Below, one piece after another: positions 33,722-44,523 of a DNA stretch of 64,000 nt. Under the pieces are notes generated by a model. It ran no database searches, was not told where the DNA came from, and saw nothing but the letters and a program-made list of their open reading frames with translations. The DNA comes from Planoprotostelium fungivorum (taxonomy: Eukaryota > Evosea > Variosea > Cavosteliida > Cavosteliaceae). The number at the start of each line of letters is the position of its first letter. The stretch's first letter is position 1. The DNA is taken from the NCBI GenBank assembly GCA_003024175.1, contig MDYQ01000017.1, positions 124,001 to 188,000 of the forward strand, in the 5' to 3' direction. The position numbers were made by a program, and so were the translations under genes.

Positions 33722-34503
33722 TGAAGACGTCATCGGCGGTGATTTCACAGTCATGAACGAGTTTGATCTTTTTGGGTTCCATCGAACGAGTTCGCCTCAA
33801 CAACACGCGTGAGTAGTTGACGAAGAGACCACTATTTACTATCTGCAGTTCACCTCCGCAAGATGAGGACTCAAGACCGGCTAAAACACGAAGAGCAGCA
33901 ATTTCTCTGTCCGTTGAAGAGATAATGAGGGATAAGACGGTCAATTGAAACGAGACTTCTCATCGCAACACACAGTCCTTTCACAGACGAACGGTCACAT
34001 TCAGCCGGCAATGAGTTGAATGTCGAGGTAATAAATTAGCCATGGCACACAAGTTTCAACTTCGAATTTATTCGATTCTACTCGCCGCAGGTATCCAAAA
34101 AGCCAGAAGCATGTTGGCCAGATCATGCGTTCTCGTTAAGAGGTCGTTCCTCAAACAGATTCTGGCAGGCGCGAAATTTCGCGCCTCGCCTGACGGCCCT
34201 GTCATCCTACATTTGTATGGCTGGCGGCGCATTGATTCCGTTGCGATTTAAATATAACAAATTCCTACAGAAACACGCGATCCATCATCTCTATCTTTAT
34301 CCCTCTCCACTGGAATTCTCGTTCCAGTTCTCCTTCTCTTCTTCTTCAGACCAATTTGTTGTCTTGAGTAATGTGATCTGCTGATTCAATGCATGTGTAT
34401 CGACAGGGATGTTCCACATCTTTCGACTTCTCGGTGATGGCAAAGAGATGGGAGACAGTTCGACCCTGTCTTCGTGTGAGAAGAGATGGAGCATAAGAGG
34501 ATA
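33722..34503. other. Region without a clear gene
   Basis: A minus-strand frame (33944-33606) and a plus-strand frame (34042-34251) are open, but neither shows a motif or consistent splice context. A minus-strand frame at 34494-34297 ([20 protein letters not shown]) could be a last exon of the coiled-coil gene next door, but I could not match the splice phase. Confidence 0.3.
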
Positions 34504-36543
34504 TCACCCTCTCAATTTGAGCGCGGGTCTGAGGGGGGTAGAGACACTGGGTGTGTATGGAGGAGGTGCCTCTGATGCAGCTGGTGTGGAACAAGCGTTC
34601 CAAAACGATTCTTCTTCTGCGGTCATCTTGTTCTTCTGAAGAAGAGACGTCAGATCATCTTCCATCATGACGATGATTGGTTGATGATAGCCCACCTGCA
34701 TCTGCTTTCTCTCTCTTTCGATCTCATCGTGAAGGTGTCTCTTCTCTTCTTCCAGCTTCTGTCTCTGTTCTGCAACGTACCTGTTCATCCAATCAACACA
34801 AATCCAAGCAGTTTATAACTCACCTCTTCTCTCTCTCGATGGTCTCGCGTTCGTGTTCCACGGTGGAATGCTCCATGGAATATTCTCTGGCAGGTTGTAG
34901 ATGATGCTGCAGGGACAATCTCAACAGATTATCTTGCTCCCTCACAATCTTCTCCAGCTCTTTCTCTCTCAGCGAAATCTCTTCTTCTGTATTCCCCATC
35001 AGTTCAAACGTGCCTCGTTGTAGTTCGATCCCTCCCAGCCGAAATATCATACAACACGTGATGAACGACACGTGAAAGATGATGTGGAATCATAGAAGAG
35101 CTGCACCTGCAGGTATAGACAGTCTGTCGAGTCTGTCTCTGAGGGCGGCCATGTTGCCTCTCATCTTTTCCTCGAATTCGTCTCTGAGAAGATCGAAGGG
35201 CAGGTCGATAGCACCATCCAGCCCGTCCCCGTGGAGGCTGATGTCACCGGCTCGTTGTAGATGGCGAACAGCCTCTTGGTGGGAGTTCATGAGGTCCTTC
35301 AGCTCGGACTGCAAGTCCTGGAGCGAACCCCGAAGATCGGAGTTCTCCACTCGGAGTTCCGATATCTTGATGTCGTACGATTGGATGACCGATCTGTACA
35401 CGTCATCCTGGAGGGATCAGAGAAATCTCGGTGAGGTTTCGAGTTACGTTTTTGGCGGGCTTTTTCTTCAGGTCAATGGGTTTCGCTTCTCTGTTCTTCT
35501 CTGCAACGAGTGCTTGCATTCTCTCCTTCAGCTTGTTCATGTTCAATTCCTTCTTTCTCAGCTCATGCTACACGTTATGTCAGACGATGGTGATCGATCG
35601 AGATGGAGATCACCTGATACTGCGTGTCCTTGTAGATGAGGTTGTTGACCTTCTTCTGTAACTCTTCTCTCTCTGTGCTCCACTTTGTCTCCTTCTGTGA
35701 GAACGTCTCTGCGGATAGTCTCTCTTTGATCTTTCTCTGCTCGATCTCTCTCTCCAACTGGGAGACTCTGTCTTCGAGGCGGTTCTGATGATCGGTTGGA
35801 CATTGAAACAAGATCGATGGTAAGATCGTGTTATGACTTACCTTTGAGAGGGTGATAGTCTCTCTTATGGCTTGAAGCTTGCGATTGGCATCGCTGAGAT
35901 CCTCTCTCGCGGCCTCGGCTTTCTGATATGGTCAGGGGTACAAGAGAATGATCGACATCACCCTCTGTCTCTGTAAGAGTTCGTAGAGGATGTTGATGAG
36001 CTGCGCTTTTTCGTCTTCTGTGACGGACCCGCTCAATCGGATACCNTAAGATCGTGTTGTGACTTACTTTTGAGAGAGTGATGGTCTCTCTTATGGCTTG
36101 AAGCTTGCGATTGGCATCGCTGAGATCCTCTCTCGCGGCCTCGGCTTTCTGATATGGTCAGAGGTACAAGAGAATGATCGACATCACCCTCTGTCTCTGT
36201 AAGAGTTCGTAGAGGATGTTGATGAGCTGCGCTTTTTCGTCTTCTGTGACGGACCCGCTCAATCGGATACCATCTACATTCATCGATGTGAGAGCTTGAT
36301 TCAAGAAGTTGATGCTATTGGCTATGTTACTCGTTGTGCAAAAGACTGATGGCCTAATTGAAGTAAGTCATACGAGATTTTATACCGCTCACTCTTGGCT
36401 CGTATTCTGAATCTCTATACTAGGCTCATCATACTGACAAACGATTAGCATCTGCGCTGCGAAAATGAACGATATCGGAAGCAGAAGATGTGATAAGCAG
36501 CTCACTGGCCAAGGTTCATTGTTTGAATCGTCATTCCACTCAT
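34504..36543 (-). CDS. ADIP/SSX2IP-like coiled-coil protein
   Basis: The start at 36543 ([13 protein letters not shown]) splices to [18 protein letters not shown], which resembles the N-terminal helix of ADIP proteins (afadin- and alpha-actinin-binding protein / SSX2IP).  Then follow [78 protein letters not shown], a charged coil, and a Pro-rich end ([15 protein letters not shown]). In animals the family acts at centriolar satellites and adherens junctions. In an amoeba a microtubule-organising-centre role is inferred. A gap N at 36,046 is flanked by two near-identical copies (35,821-36,045 and 36,047-36,271), so exons in that part appear twice. Stop 34504 may not be the true end. Confidence 0.6.
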
Positions 36544-37700
36544 CAAACGCTCCCATATCTATTCAATGAGGTATCCTCCTCCCCTTGATGCAAAGATGTG
36601 ATTCAAAATTGTGGAGCAACGAAAAAGGCGGGAAAGACAGGATCGAATAAAAAGCTCTAAATACTCTCATGATTTATGTTCGATGCTAGGACTGTACAGT
36701 TCGTCTCTTTGAGCTAAAATAGAATGTATCGAGGCAGCGTTGACCAATGGCCAAAAGGCGAAAAATGTTTTGCCGTGTAGCCGGCCAAAAAAGGGCCCTC
36801 AGGATGGTGGATGATCGAGCGTAGTGTGGCGTATATGGGGGACTCCAAGGATCTCTCTCTGTGTCTGCCTGTTTCTCCCTCTCTCTCTTCGGGCGGGGAA
36901 ACTCGGCTCCAGGGGATGCTCTTCGTCTCCTCTCAACTCATCTCGATCATCTCTCGACCGCAGGTGATCTCTTCAGAGGACCATCTGCTCGGTCTCTCGT
37001 GGGTAGAAGAATGATTCGCCTTCTTCTTTGTGTTTACTGGAAGCGTTGTGAGAAACTGATTGAGTTATTCATCTAAGGCGACAATTGCCCCCCCTCAAGA
37101 GTGGAAAACCCAACGATCGCCTCCTTATACCATGCCTTATCTAGTAATACACTAGAAAATCCCACGTCTTTCTACTAAAAAAGGAATTATACACCGGGAG
37201 GTGTACGAACATTCCCGCGAGTTCGTAGGAAGTGCTATGGCGAACACACACCCTGGATTCGTCAGAAAAGAATCCCACGGGGTCCTCAGGAATTGATCGT
37301 TAAGCTGGTCGAGAATGAGCGATAAGTGGATGCGTGTGTATCTTATAGCGGAGGGAAACACAGTAGTTGATGTCGCCAACACGAGTCTCGCGGCAACTGT
37401 GATTTTCCAAACACGATCTATTTTCCCAGGTAATAATCTATTTGAAGTATTCATAGGTTCTATTCTATTCTATATATAATATATGACGCATCATGATTCG
37501 ATCACACCGAGTTTGAACAATTCGTGACTCTGATGATGCCCTTCCTCACGTCTCTGTGGATTAACGCCAGTTCAACTGGCCATTTTCATCCTCGGTGTGA
37601 CGTCTCATCGATTGCAGGTTTTAGAAAACACAATCGACCTTCGACTGATGATTGCAATCATCCTAATGATCGTTTGAATAGAGACGATTCGCACCATCAA
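36544..37700. other. Intergenic region
   Basis: No supported gene. A 100-codon minus-strand frame at 37454-37152 (MNTSNRLLPGKIDRVWKITV) is the only candidate. It has no domain and no splice context, so it is left as unproven. Confidence 0.3.
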
Positions 37701-37769
37701 ATTCCATCCACGAACGGGCTCAGGCATCATCACTTCCTATACCCTCAGCTGCTGATGTGTTCGACAGAG

Positions 37770-38060
37770 TGTCTTACCTTTGGTATCTTCCACAATGCAT
37801 CCTCCTCCTCAGACGGTTCGTCCTCAGCACTCTCTTCACCTGTTCTATCTGAGCCTCCTCTGAGTCCTTCGAGGATCTCAACATCGGCCTGAAGAAGGTG
37901 AAAAGGTTGTGTGACTTGACCCACAGTACTGACGTCAGCTCCATCATCACCGTCTTCCTCGACATCATCGTCTTCTTCATCATTGAGACACGAAATAATG
38001 GATTCTACTGTATCTCTCTTATGATGTAATCATAGACACAATAAAGACGTGCAATTTATT
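37770..38060 (-). CDS. Acidic protein fragment, model unresolved
   Basis: Minus-strand reading gives ESIISCLNDEEDDDVEEDGD, then, over a possible 45-nt intron, ADVEILEGLRGGSDRTGEES and EDEPSEEEDALWKIPK before a GTAAG donor. Composition resembles acidic nuclear proteins. Upstream coding to about 38,280 is ambiguous on both strands, and the 3' exon was not found. No function is assigned. Confidence 0.3.
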
Positions 38061-38289
38061 CGTCGACTTGAGCACCCATGTTGAGTCAGAAGACTTTCAA
38101 CGTCTTCACGTCCATCACCCAAATATTCAGAGTCATCACCGATCGAGAGATCCCTTCCCTCTGTCCAGCCATCCAAGACAACGAGACAATGGAGATGATG
38201 TCGCCGTTCATCAGCGTCATCCTCCCATTCCATACCACTACGAACGTGGTGGGTGACTCAGTTGTCGACTATTGGGAGGCGAGATGATG

Positions 38290-39342
38290 ATGGTGAGTTG
38301 AAGATGATAATGGTGGAGAGGAGTACTCTCTCTGTGTCGATCCCCTACAAGATGACATCTCTCAAAGACCTCGCCTCTAGCCAGTGCTACCGGAGTCTCC
38401 TCAGCCCCTTTGGAACATTCTGCTAAAGAGTTCTATCAGCACCCTGTGTAATAGGCTCTCCCTCCTTCGGAGTGAGTTTAGTCTATCTCATTTGGTCTAA
38501 AGATCTGCGGTAAAATCACTGTATCTGTCTGGACACAAATTAGTCTGGAACAAGCTAGCAGACGTATCGAAAGCCGATGTTGTTATGCAGCTAGTCGGTA
38601 TGATAGATTCCAACTGTAATCAGGCTCAAGCTCAACTCAATCGTGATGTGTGTTTGTTCCGGTATCGATAAATGAGAAAAATCACAGACGCAGTCTACAA
38701 TGACAGCACAGCGTTCAAGACTCTTGAGTACAGCTACACACGGTCAGCTCTCCTCTAAACAAAAAGTATTTGAGAGTGGTAATGCCAGAGTCTGAATGTC
38801 AAAGGTGATTAGGAATGACTGAAGTTGGTGTTCGATTGAAGTCGGAGTGAAATGCTAACGAAGAACACAGAGAGACATGTTAGAGGAGTGAGGAGATGAG
38901 AATAGTCAACAAGGTGAAGGAAAAGAGGAAAAGATGATTCTTGTAATGGCGCTGCCGAGAGGGAAGGGAGAAGGCATCAGAGAGGGAAGAAAGAAGAAGA
39001 AGAGAGAGACAATGGAGAGAGCGACAGTGGAGAGAGCGACAGTGGAGAGAGCGAACAGGGACGGTACTGTGGAGATGAAAATGAGTCACTTGTACAAGCC
39101 GCCATATGTACAATGGGAGGGATGACAGTACAACGATTGTGAGGGTAGAGTGCTGACGTCAGACAGTGGTGGAGGCGAACAAATTGGGTGAGGACCTCCA
39201 ATGATCCCCAGGATCAACTCATCACATCAATCGATACGATTATACCTCACATCGTTCAATGATGTCCTCAAAATCATCCATGCGATCAACTGAAGACTGA
39301 TCACAACAGTACGATTGAAGAGGAAGGATCTCTGCTCACATC
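38290..39342. other. Intergenic region with a small tandem repeat
   Basis: No supported gene. Around 39,015-39,056 a 17-18-nt unit (gagagagcgacagtgga) is repeated two to three times. Open frames over it are Arg/Glu-rich repeats. Confidence 0.4.
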
Positions 39343-40346
39343 ATGGAAGAGAGAGATCGATACCTCTCTCGATTGGCTGTCGACATCCAAATGCTCGCCC
39401 ACAACAAAGTCTTCCACCACTTCTACCATTGGACCTCCCGTCTGCCTTCTCTCGTCATGGAACGGTTGCAAAAGTGAGCGCCACGTTTGAATTTCAAACT
39501 CACTCTGCCAGACACATCCACACGTTGATGGCCATCGGTGCCCCGTGGATCAGATGTCCCAAGATAATCTGTGGCCGCACTGGGAGAACAAGGGTCTCAA
39601 GCAGTTGCTCTCCTTCAAAGAATGAAAGGAATTCATTCGGTCGCCCTTTCCTCTTTCCCATGCAGCCTCCGCACGAGCCTTCATCGAAGGTTCCCCTCAC
39701 CTTCTTGAGAAACGAGTATCCGAACGGAGGGTACAGACCGATGGGATGAGAGGAATAAAGTGAAGAAATCGGGGGCAGAGCAGATGTCAAAGTGGCTGGA
39801 CGAATATTTGATGACGGATATATGCTCGGGAGGGATCTCGCCGTGTTGGAACCTCTACCGTGATCGAAGAGGTGATGATCGACACGTCGATGATGTTGAC
39901 AATGATGATCAGATTGATCTGTATCTATGGAGTCGATGTACTCACGGAAACCAACTACTTGTATCGAATTCATCCGACAAAAGCACTTGTCATCGAGGAG
40001 AACGCGCCGACAGGTGAGGCTACATCACTCGGTGATGGAGAGGCTGATCAGAGTAGGGAGCGTAGAGGGACAGACCACCATCAAAGGAATCGTCTACGAA
40101 ATAGAAGACAGGCCACAAGAGAGGATCGAGAAGGAACCACCTGGAAGAAATTCGAATCGAAGTGGTGAGTGATGATCATCAACTCTGAGGTAGATGATGA
40201 TGATGATCATCAACTCTGAGGTTGATGATGATCAGGTGAAGGGAGTTTGGGTTGTCGTTCGTTGAGTTACTGCAACAAGTGGAAGGACAAGTTGGAATTA
40301 GAATGTAGAGAGCTGAAGAATGTCGAGCACAGGGCCATCACTTGAG
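39343..40346 (+). pseudogene. Decayed LCAT/PDAT-like acyltransferase (C-terminal half)
   Basis: Spliced plus-strand readings follow lecithin-cholesterol or phospholipid-diacylglycerol acyltransferases in order: EERDRYLSRLAVDIQMLAH then NKVFHHFYHW, HIHTLMAIGAPWIRCPK, LICIYGVDVLTETNYLYRI, GSVEGQTTIKGIVYE, GEGSLGCRSLSYCNKW and VEHRAIT-stop. In the family AH is followed by S-x-G with the catalytic Ser; here three residues seem missing between AH and NKV. The catalytic-Asp motif GDG reads GEG, and the final His is kept (EHR). The N-terminal half with the oxyanion region is not found upstream. So it is either a pseudogene or a non-catalytic remnant. One intron contains a 31-nt tandem duplication (about 40,165-40,230). 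Confidence 0.55.
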
Positions 40347-40426
40347 GAGAACATTTCATCATGGATGTGATGATCTGATGATCTACAACGTTGTAGACGC
40401 TCAATATTTACAGCCACAAATGCAAA

Positions 40427-40697
40427 GATGGAGAGGGAGGTGGCTGCTGTCAACGAAAAAGACTTGCGCGGAATTATCGGTGAAATCTCGTCGAAACTTC
40501 TCGCAACTGAAGGAGAGAAGGTCAAGGTGAAGAGTCTGACCGAGGAAAATACTCGGATGCAAACGGAGGCCCTGAAGAAGTCACAAATGTCGAGCGGAAT
40601 TTCTGAGGAACTCACGAGGACCAACGACGATCTACAACGAGCCGAGCACATGGTCACCGTACTGACAGCACAACACCCAACTCCTGTCGGAGATTGA
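40427..40697 (+). CDS. Coiled-coil fragment
   Basis: The plus-strand frame reads MEREVAAVNEKDLRGIIGEI, SKLLATEGEKVKVKSLTEEN and SEELTRTNDDLQRAEHMVTV, with heptad-like spacing. Near its end a +1 shift would continue as HNTQLLSEIEHMQG before a GTGAG donor, so an unrecognised splice or a frameshift is likely. It is probably a fragment of a larger coiled-coil gene. No family is recognised. Confidence 0.35.
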
Positions 40698-40699
40698 AC

Positions 40700-41010
40700 A
40701 CATGCAGGGGTGAGGCGAGAATTCTCTTCTTCCTCATCACTAACTTGGTGTCCGAGAAGCCAAATATTGCCATGGACTTCCAATGGAAGGAACGGGATCT
40801 TTTTAATGCTGCTAATAGATTGTATGTTGAATCCTCTCTTCACTTTGCATTGATTCGATCGAGACGATGGTGGTCTACAATCAGTTTCTATTTTTATGGA
40901 ATTTCAGTGCAACAGAGATGGCCGATGACTCATTGCAAGAACATACTCTTCATCATCACAATATTAAACGATAGAAAGACAGTTCAATTCATCCATTCTT
41001 TATTACGAAA
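40700..41010. other. Spacer, nothing supported
   Basis: No convincing exon, repeat or RNA gene. Confidence 0.3.
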
Positions 41011-41019
41011 GGTCGAAAG

Positions 41020-41700
41020 AGAAGACCAGAAGAGGAGAGAGATAGAGAGAGAAGGCCAGAGGCTGTACCTGGGACGTCTGGCCATGTCCTTCATCCTTGA
41101 CTCACACTCGCCTACCTTCATCGCGCTGCTCCTCTCCAAAGAGAAGAGACAGACACTCCGGTCAGAGCAGACGTCCGACGCCTGGCTCTGTGCGGTTCCC
41201 CCTGCTCTGTAGAGACGTCGCGCAGAAGCACTGGCGCCTGCACAGAACAGCGAGAGTTGTCGGTGAGTCTGACGGTATCTGCCTCTGTCTCTCGCTCGCC
41301 ACAACAGTGACAGATAGCTCCACGGTCTTTCTTCGATCTCGTTGACTCGTGAGAGAGAAGAGAGAAGAGCTGACTGCTGTCGTTTGATGAGGTAGAGGAG
41401 CGAAACCTTCTCTTGTCTCTCAGCAACCTGCATCTGTTCGACTCGATCAGTAATGTGAAGATGAGAAGATGATCTGTGGATGATGTTGACTCGTGAGTGG
41501 CGGAGGCAAAGAGAAGCCTTGTGAGAGATGTAGATATGGAAGGCCAAGCAGAGTCTGAAGAAGCCGTCGTCGAAGAGAGGTCATCTTGGGTGAGGTGCAG
41601 TGGGTAGCGTGTCCATACCTCTGTTAGAGGCTGTTCGTGTGTGTATGTAGTAGTAGTAGTGGTTGTTCGTGTGGTGGCTGGACGAAGAATGAAGCTGAGG
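41020..41700 (-). CDS. Left copy of an inverted gene duplication, unrecognised product
   Basis: Read on the minus strand, this copy matches the plus strand of 42,160-42,860. The core 41,020-41,475 is nearly identical to 42,390-42,800; the distal part 41,560-41,700 is more diverged. The best common reading contains LLYLIKRQQSA, KKDRGAICHCCGERETEAD, TVRLTDNSRCSV and MKVGECESRMKDMARRPRY. A C-x2-C pair suggests metal binding, but no family is known to me. The three frames are all partly open because of small indels, so either copy may be decayed. Confidence 0.35.
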
Positions 41701-42159
41701 TGCTGCTTTTGTAAGGCCACGTAACCGACTGTTCGTTCACCGAATGGCATTCACTGAATCCCATTCTCTTAACGCGTAACTTTGGACGACTCGATTGACA
41801 GATAATTGGATGAAATATCGAGGGTAGGAGGAATGTCTGACAGATCTGAGAACGCAAGTGAGATCTATTCCTCTAACATCGACGATTTTTTTGATATCGA
41901 TGGAGCTTCTTCTCAGCTTTATACCTATGAGACACATAGAAGGACTACTTAAGCTGTTAATGAGCACCAAAAGGCTCGAGAGGTGACACACAAGGACCGG
42001 AAGAGACACTTGGATAGGGGCATCGTGCGCATTTTTTTGTTCTTTGCGACGAAATTGGAGTAAAACACGTCACATCGGTCACTGATCGAGAAATTTGAAG
42101 GAAATTTGGAAAAAGAGCGGCAGCGTTACGCAAGAGAGGAATCGGCGGTTGAGATCACT
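41701..42159. other. Loop between inverted gene copies
   Basis: The unique spacer separates the two head-to-head copies. If both are expressed it holds both promoters. No other feature seen. Confidence 0.35.
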
Positions 42160-42860
42160 TTTCAGCCAGCCACACAACGAACAAGCGGCTTCTACTACAT
42201 ACCTACCTTACTACGACTACTATCACTCACACGAGTGCCCTACCTATTTCCCCTCGGCTTCTCTCTTACTCTCCCCGACGGCTAAGATGAAGTGATCTCT
42301 TCCTCGCATCTTCCACTGGCTACCACAACACCGCTTCTACACCTCTTCCGATATGCTGAGAGGACTTCCCAGGCCATAGACCCATCATCTTCACATTACT
42401 GATCGAGTCGAGCAGATGCAGGAAGACGATGGACGAGAGACAAGAGAAGGTTGCGCTCCTCTACCTCATCAAACGACAGCAGTCAGCCTTCTCTCTTCTC
42501 TCTCACGAGTCAACGAGATCGAAGAAAGACCGTGGAGCTATCTGTCACTGTTGTGGCGAGCGAGAGACAGAGGCAGATACCGTCAGACTCACCGACAACT
42601 CTCGCTGTTCTGTGCAGACTCCACTACTACCGATGTCTGTGCAGAGCAGGGGGAACCGCACAGAGCCAGGCGTCACAGGGACGTCTCCTCTGACCGGAGT
42701 GTCTGTCTCTTTCTCTTCGGAGAGGAGCGGCGCGATGAAGGTAGGCGAGTGTGAGTCAAGGATGAAGGACATGGCCAGACGTCCCAGGTACAGCCTCTGG
42801 CCTTCTCTTTCTCTCTCTCTCTATCTCCTCTTATGGCCTTCTCTTTCTCCAGGCTTACAA
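42160..42860 (+). CDS. Right copy of the inverted gene duplication, unrecognised product
   Basis: The plus-strand partner of 41,020-41,700. It reads MDERQEKVALLYLIKRQQSA, KKDRGAICHCCGERETEAD, and MKVGECESRMKDMARRPRY. Compared with the left copy it has small insertions and deletions around 42,610-42,680. A shorter third echo of the MKVGEC segment lies on the minus strand near 44,121. No function can be given. Confidence 0.35.
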
Positions 42861-43171
42861 TAAAGAACGGATGTATCGAACTGTTTCTCTCTATCTCTCT
42901 CCTATTCTGTGCTTCTCTTCCAACATCTTCGATCGAATAAACATCTTTGTAAAAGATGACAAGAACAACTTGTGTCTTTAACTTTTGAAAATGCGGATAT
43001 TCGATTCAGCTACGTCGTCTTCGTACAAAGTCAAGATACTGTGTGAAACCCCCGTGAAGACAACTTTATCTCCGTGAAGCCATCACTGATAAGCTGTTGT
43101 CTCATTTTTATTTCAATGCGACGAATTAAACGCGTCAGCGTGTCAGACAGAACAACAACAACAACAACAAC

Positions 43172-43797
43172 ATGGCGAAGGAACTGAGCAAAGAGGAGCT
43201 GAAGTCTCTGTGGAACCGCTTCGATTACAATGGTAACGGAAAGCTCTCCCTTGCCGAGATCGATAAGGCCGTCATCGAGGTGTATCCCGATCTTGGAAAG
43301 GACAAACCAGCTCTCATCCGCGCCTACAAGGCCGCCGATACCAGTGGAGTGAGCCGTCATCTTCTCAGACGTATGGATTGATATGCAAACAGGATGGTTT
43401 CATCGAGAAGGGAGAGTTCGCGAAGCTCATGAAGTTCCTGTTTTACTACGATAAACTCTACAAGGACTTCCAGGTGTGACTATTCCGTCGGTGGTGAAGA
43501 CGACTGAAATGAACAGCAATTGGACACCAATGGAGATCGTCGTTTGACTTTGGACGAGTTCGTCAAGGTGACCGAAGGTTACGTCATCTCATTCTCACAT
43601 CCAACATAGGGCCATGAGATCGCTGGCATCCAAGGAAAACACACCAAGGAGGAGTACAAGAAGATGTTCGACAGCATCGACACCAACCACGGAGGTTACA
43701 TCCTATTCGAAGAGGTGATGAGCACTCGCATCCCATCATGTTGACCTTCTTGCAGTTTACCATCTACGTCGCCAAACAGAAGGCCACACAGCACTGA
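43172..43797 (+). CDS. Four-EF-hand calcium-binding protein
   Basis: Five exons (43172-43348, 43393-43473, 43517-43567, 43610-43714, 43756-43797) encode 151 residues, calmodulin-sized. Four loops are visible: DYNGNGKLSLAE, DTSGDGFIEKGE, DTNGDRRLTLDE and DTNHGGYILFEE. Loops 1-3 keep Asp/Asn at positions 1, 3 and 5 and Glu at 12. Loop 4 has Gly at position 5, so it may bind Ca2+ weakly. Intron positions split loop 2 and follow loop 4. An (AAC)n-like run just before the ATG lies in the 5' leader. It is a cytosolic Ca2+ sensor or buffer; the target is unknown. Confidence 0.9.
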
Positions 43798-44257
43798 GCC
43801 CAATCGACTTGATAAAATTAATACCTATAGACAATGCATCGCCTACTACATCCTCTCTGAGATGATCACAGAAGGTGGTTCTGTCGATACAACCCACGAA
43901 TCGAAACGTTCAATTTCTGCGGCAGTACATTTCCAACGTAGGCAGAACGAGTACAGACGAACAAGAAGGAGACAAAGTTGAAAACATCTTCGATTTATTC
44001 CTCTTGTTTGTGATTGAGATCCAGATCCATCACGATGTGAGCCGTCGAACAGGAAAGAACGCCGAAGCTCTGCCTGGGCTGGGTACGTCCACAACCTCGA
44101 TGGACACTCGCCCACCTTCATCGCAGAGACCCTCTAAAGGGTTGGCGCGGCAGAATCATCTACCGCCCCTCCGCTCCAGCCAGAAGAACTGTGTTCCTCC
44201 GTGCGGTCCAGCACCATGCACGAGAGTCACAGCTAAAGCATGTCAACTCTCGCAGCA
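43798..44257. other. Unresolved stretch with overlapping frames
   Basis: Long open frames on both strands (43875-44282 plus; 44121-43846 minus) show no domain. The minus reading begins MKVGECPSRLW, close to the MKVGECESRMK segment of the inverted duplication, so a third degenerate copy may start here. Confidence 0.3.
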
Positions 44258-44500
44258 TGGCCTCGGTTGGTGGTCGATCTGATGGCAGCAGTTCTTCACC
44301 TCACATCGCTTCGACATGGACGGCAGGTGTGATCATCCTCGACCGTGATGGAAGAGGAGAGCCGAAGCTACTTGTGATCTCTGTCGTTGGAGGTGGCTGG
44401 GGAAATCATCATCAACGGACGACATCTCTTTTGAAGAGGCGATGGAGTGAAGATGTGATGATGATTCGAAATGATTCGATCGACACATTCCACATGAAGA
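44258..44500 (+). pseudogene. Possible Nudix-hydrolase remnant
   Basis: The plus-strand reading MASVGGRSDGSS through TAGVIILDRDGRGEPKLLVI then SVVGGGW resembles the first strands of a Nudix domain. The Nudix box should follow. Instead a shifted frame gives TDDISFEEAME and then a stop, so GX5EX7REUXEEXGU is not completed. Either a splice is missed or the gene is truncated. It runs into the 3' end of the large minus-strand gene. Confidence 0.3.
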
Positions 44501-44523
44501 TGAAGACAGAGACGATTCAACAT

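Noticed and set aside
33606-33944. 112-codon minus-strand frame
   Set aside because: Overlaps the 3' end of the plus-strand gene and shows no motif or splice context.
34042-34251. Small plus-strand frame starting [17 protein letters not shown]
   Set aside because: No conserved motif; isolated between genes; likely chance.
39500-39973. 157-codon minus-strand frame
   Set aside because: Antisense to the LCAT/PDAT-like readings, which follow a known family order.
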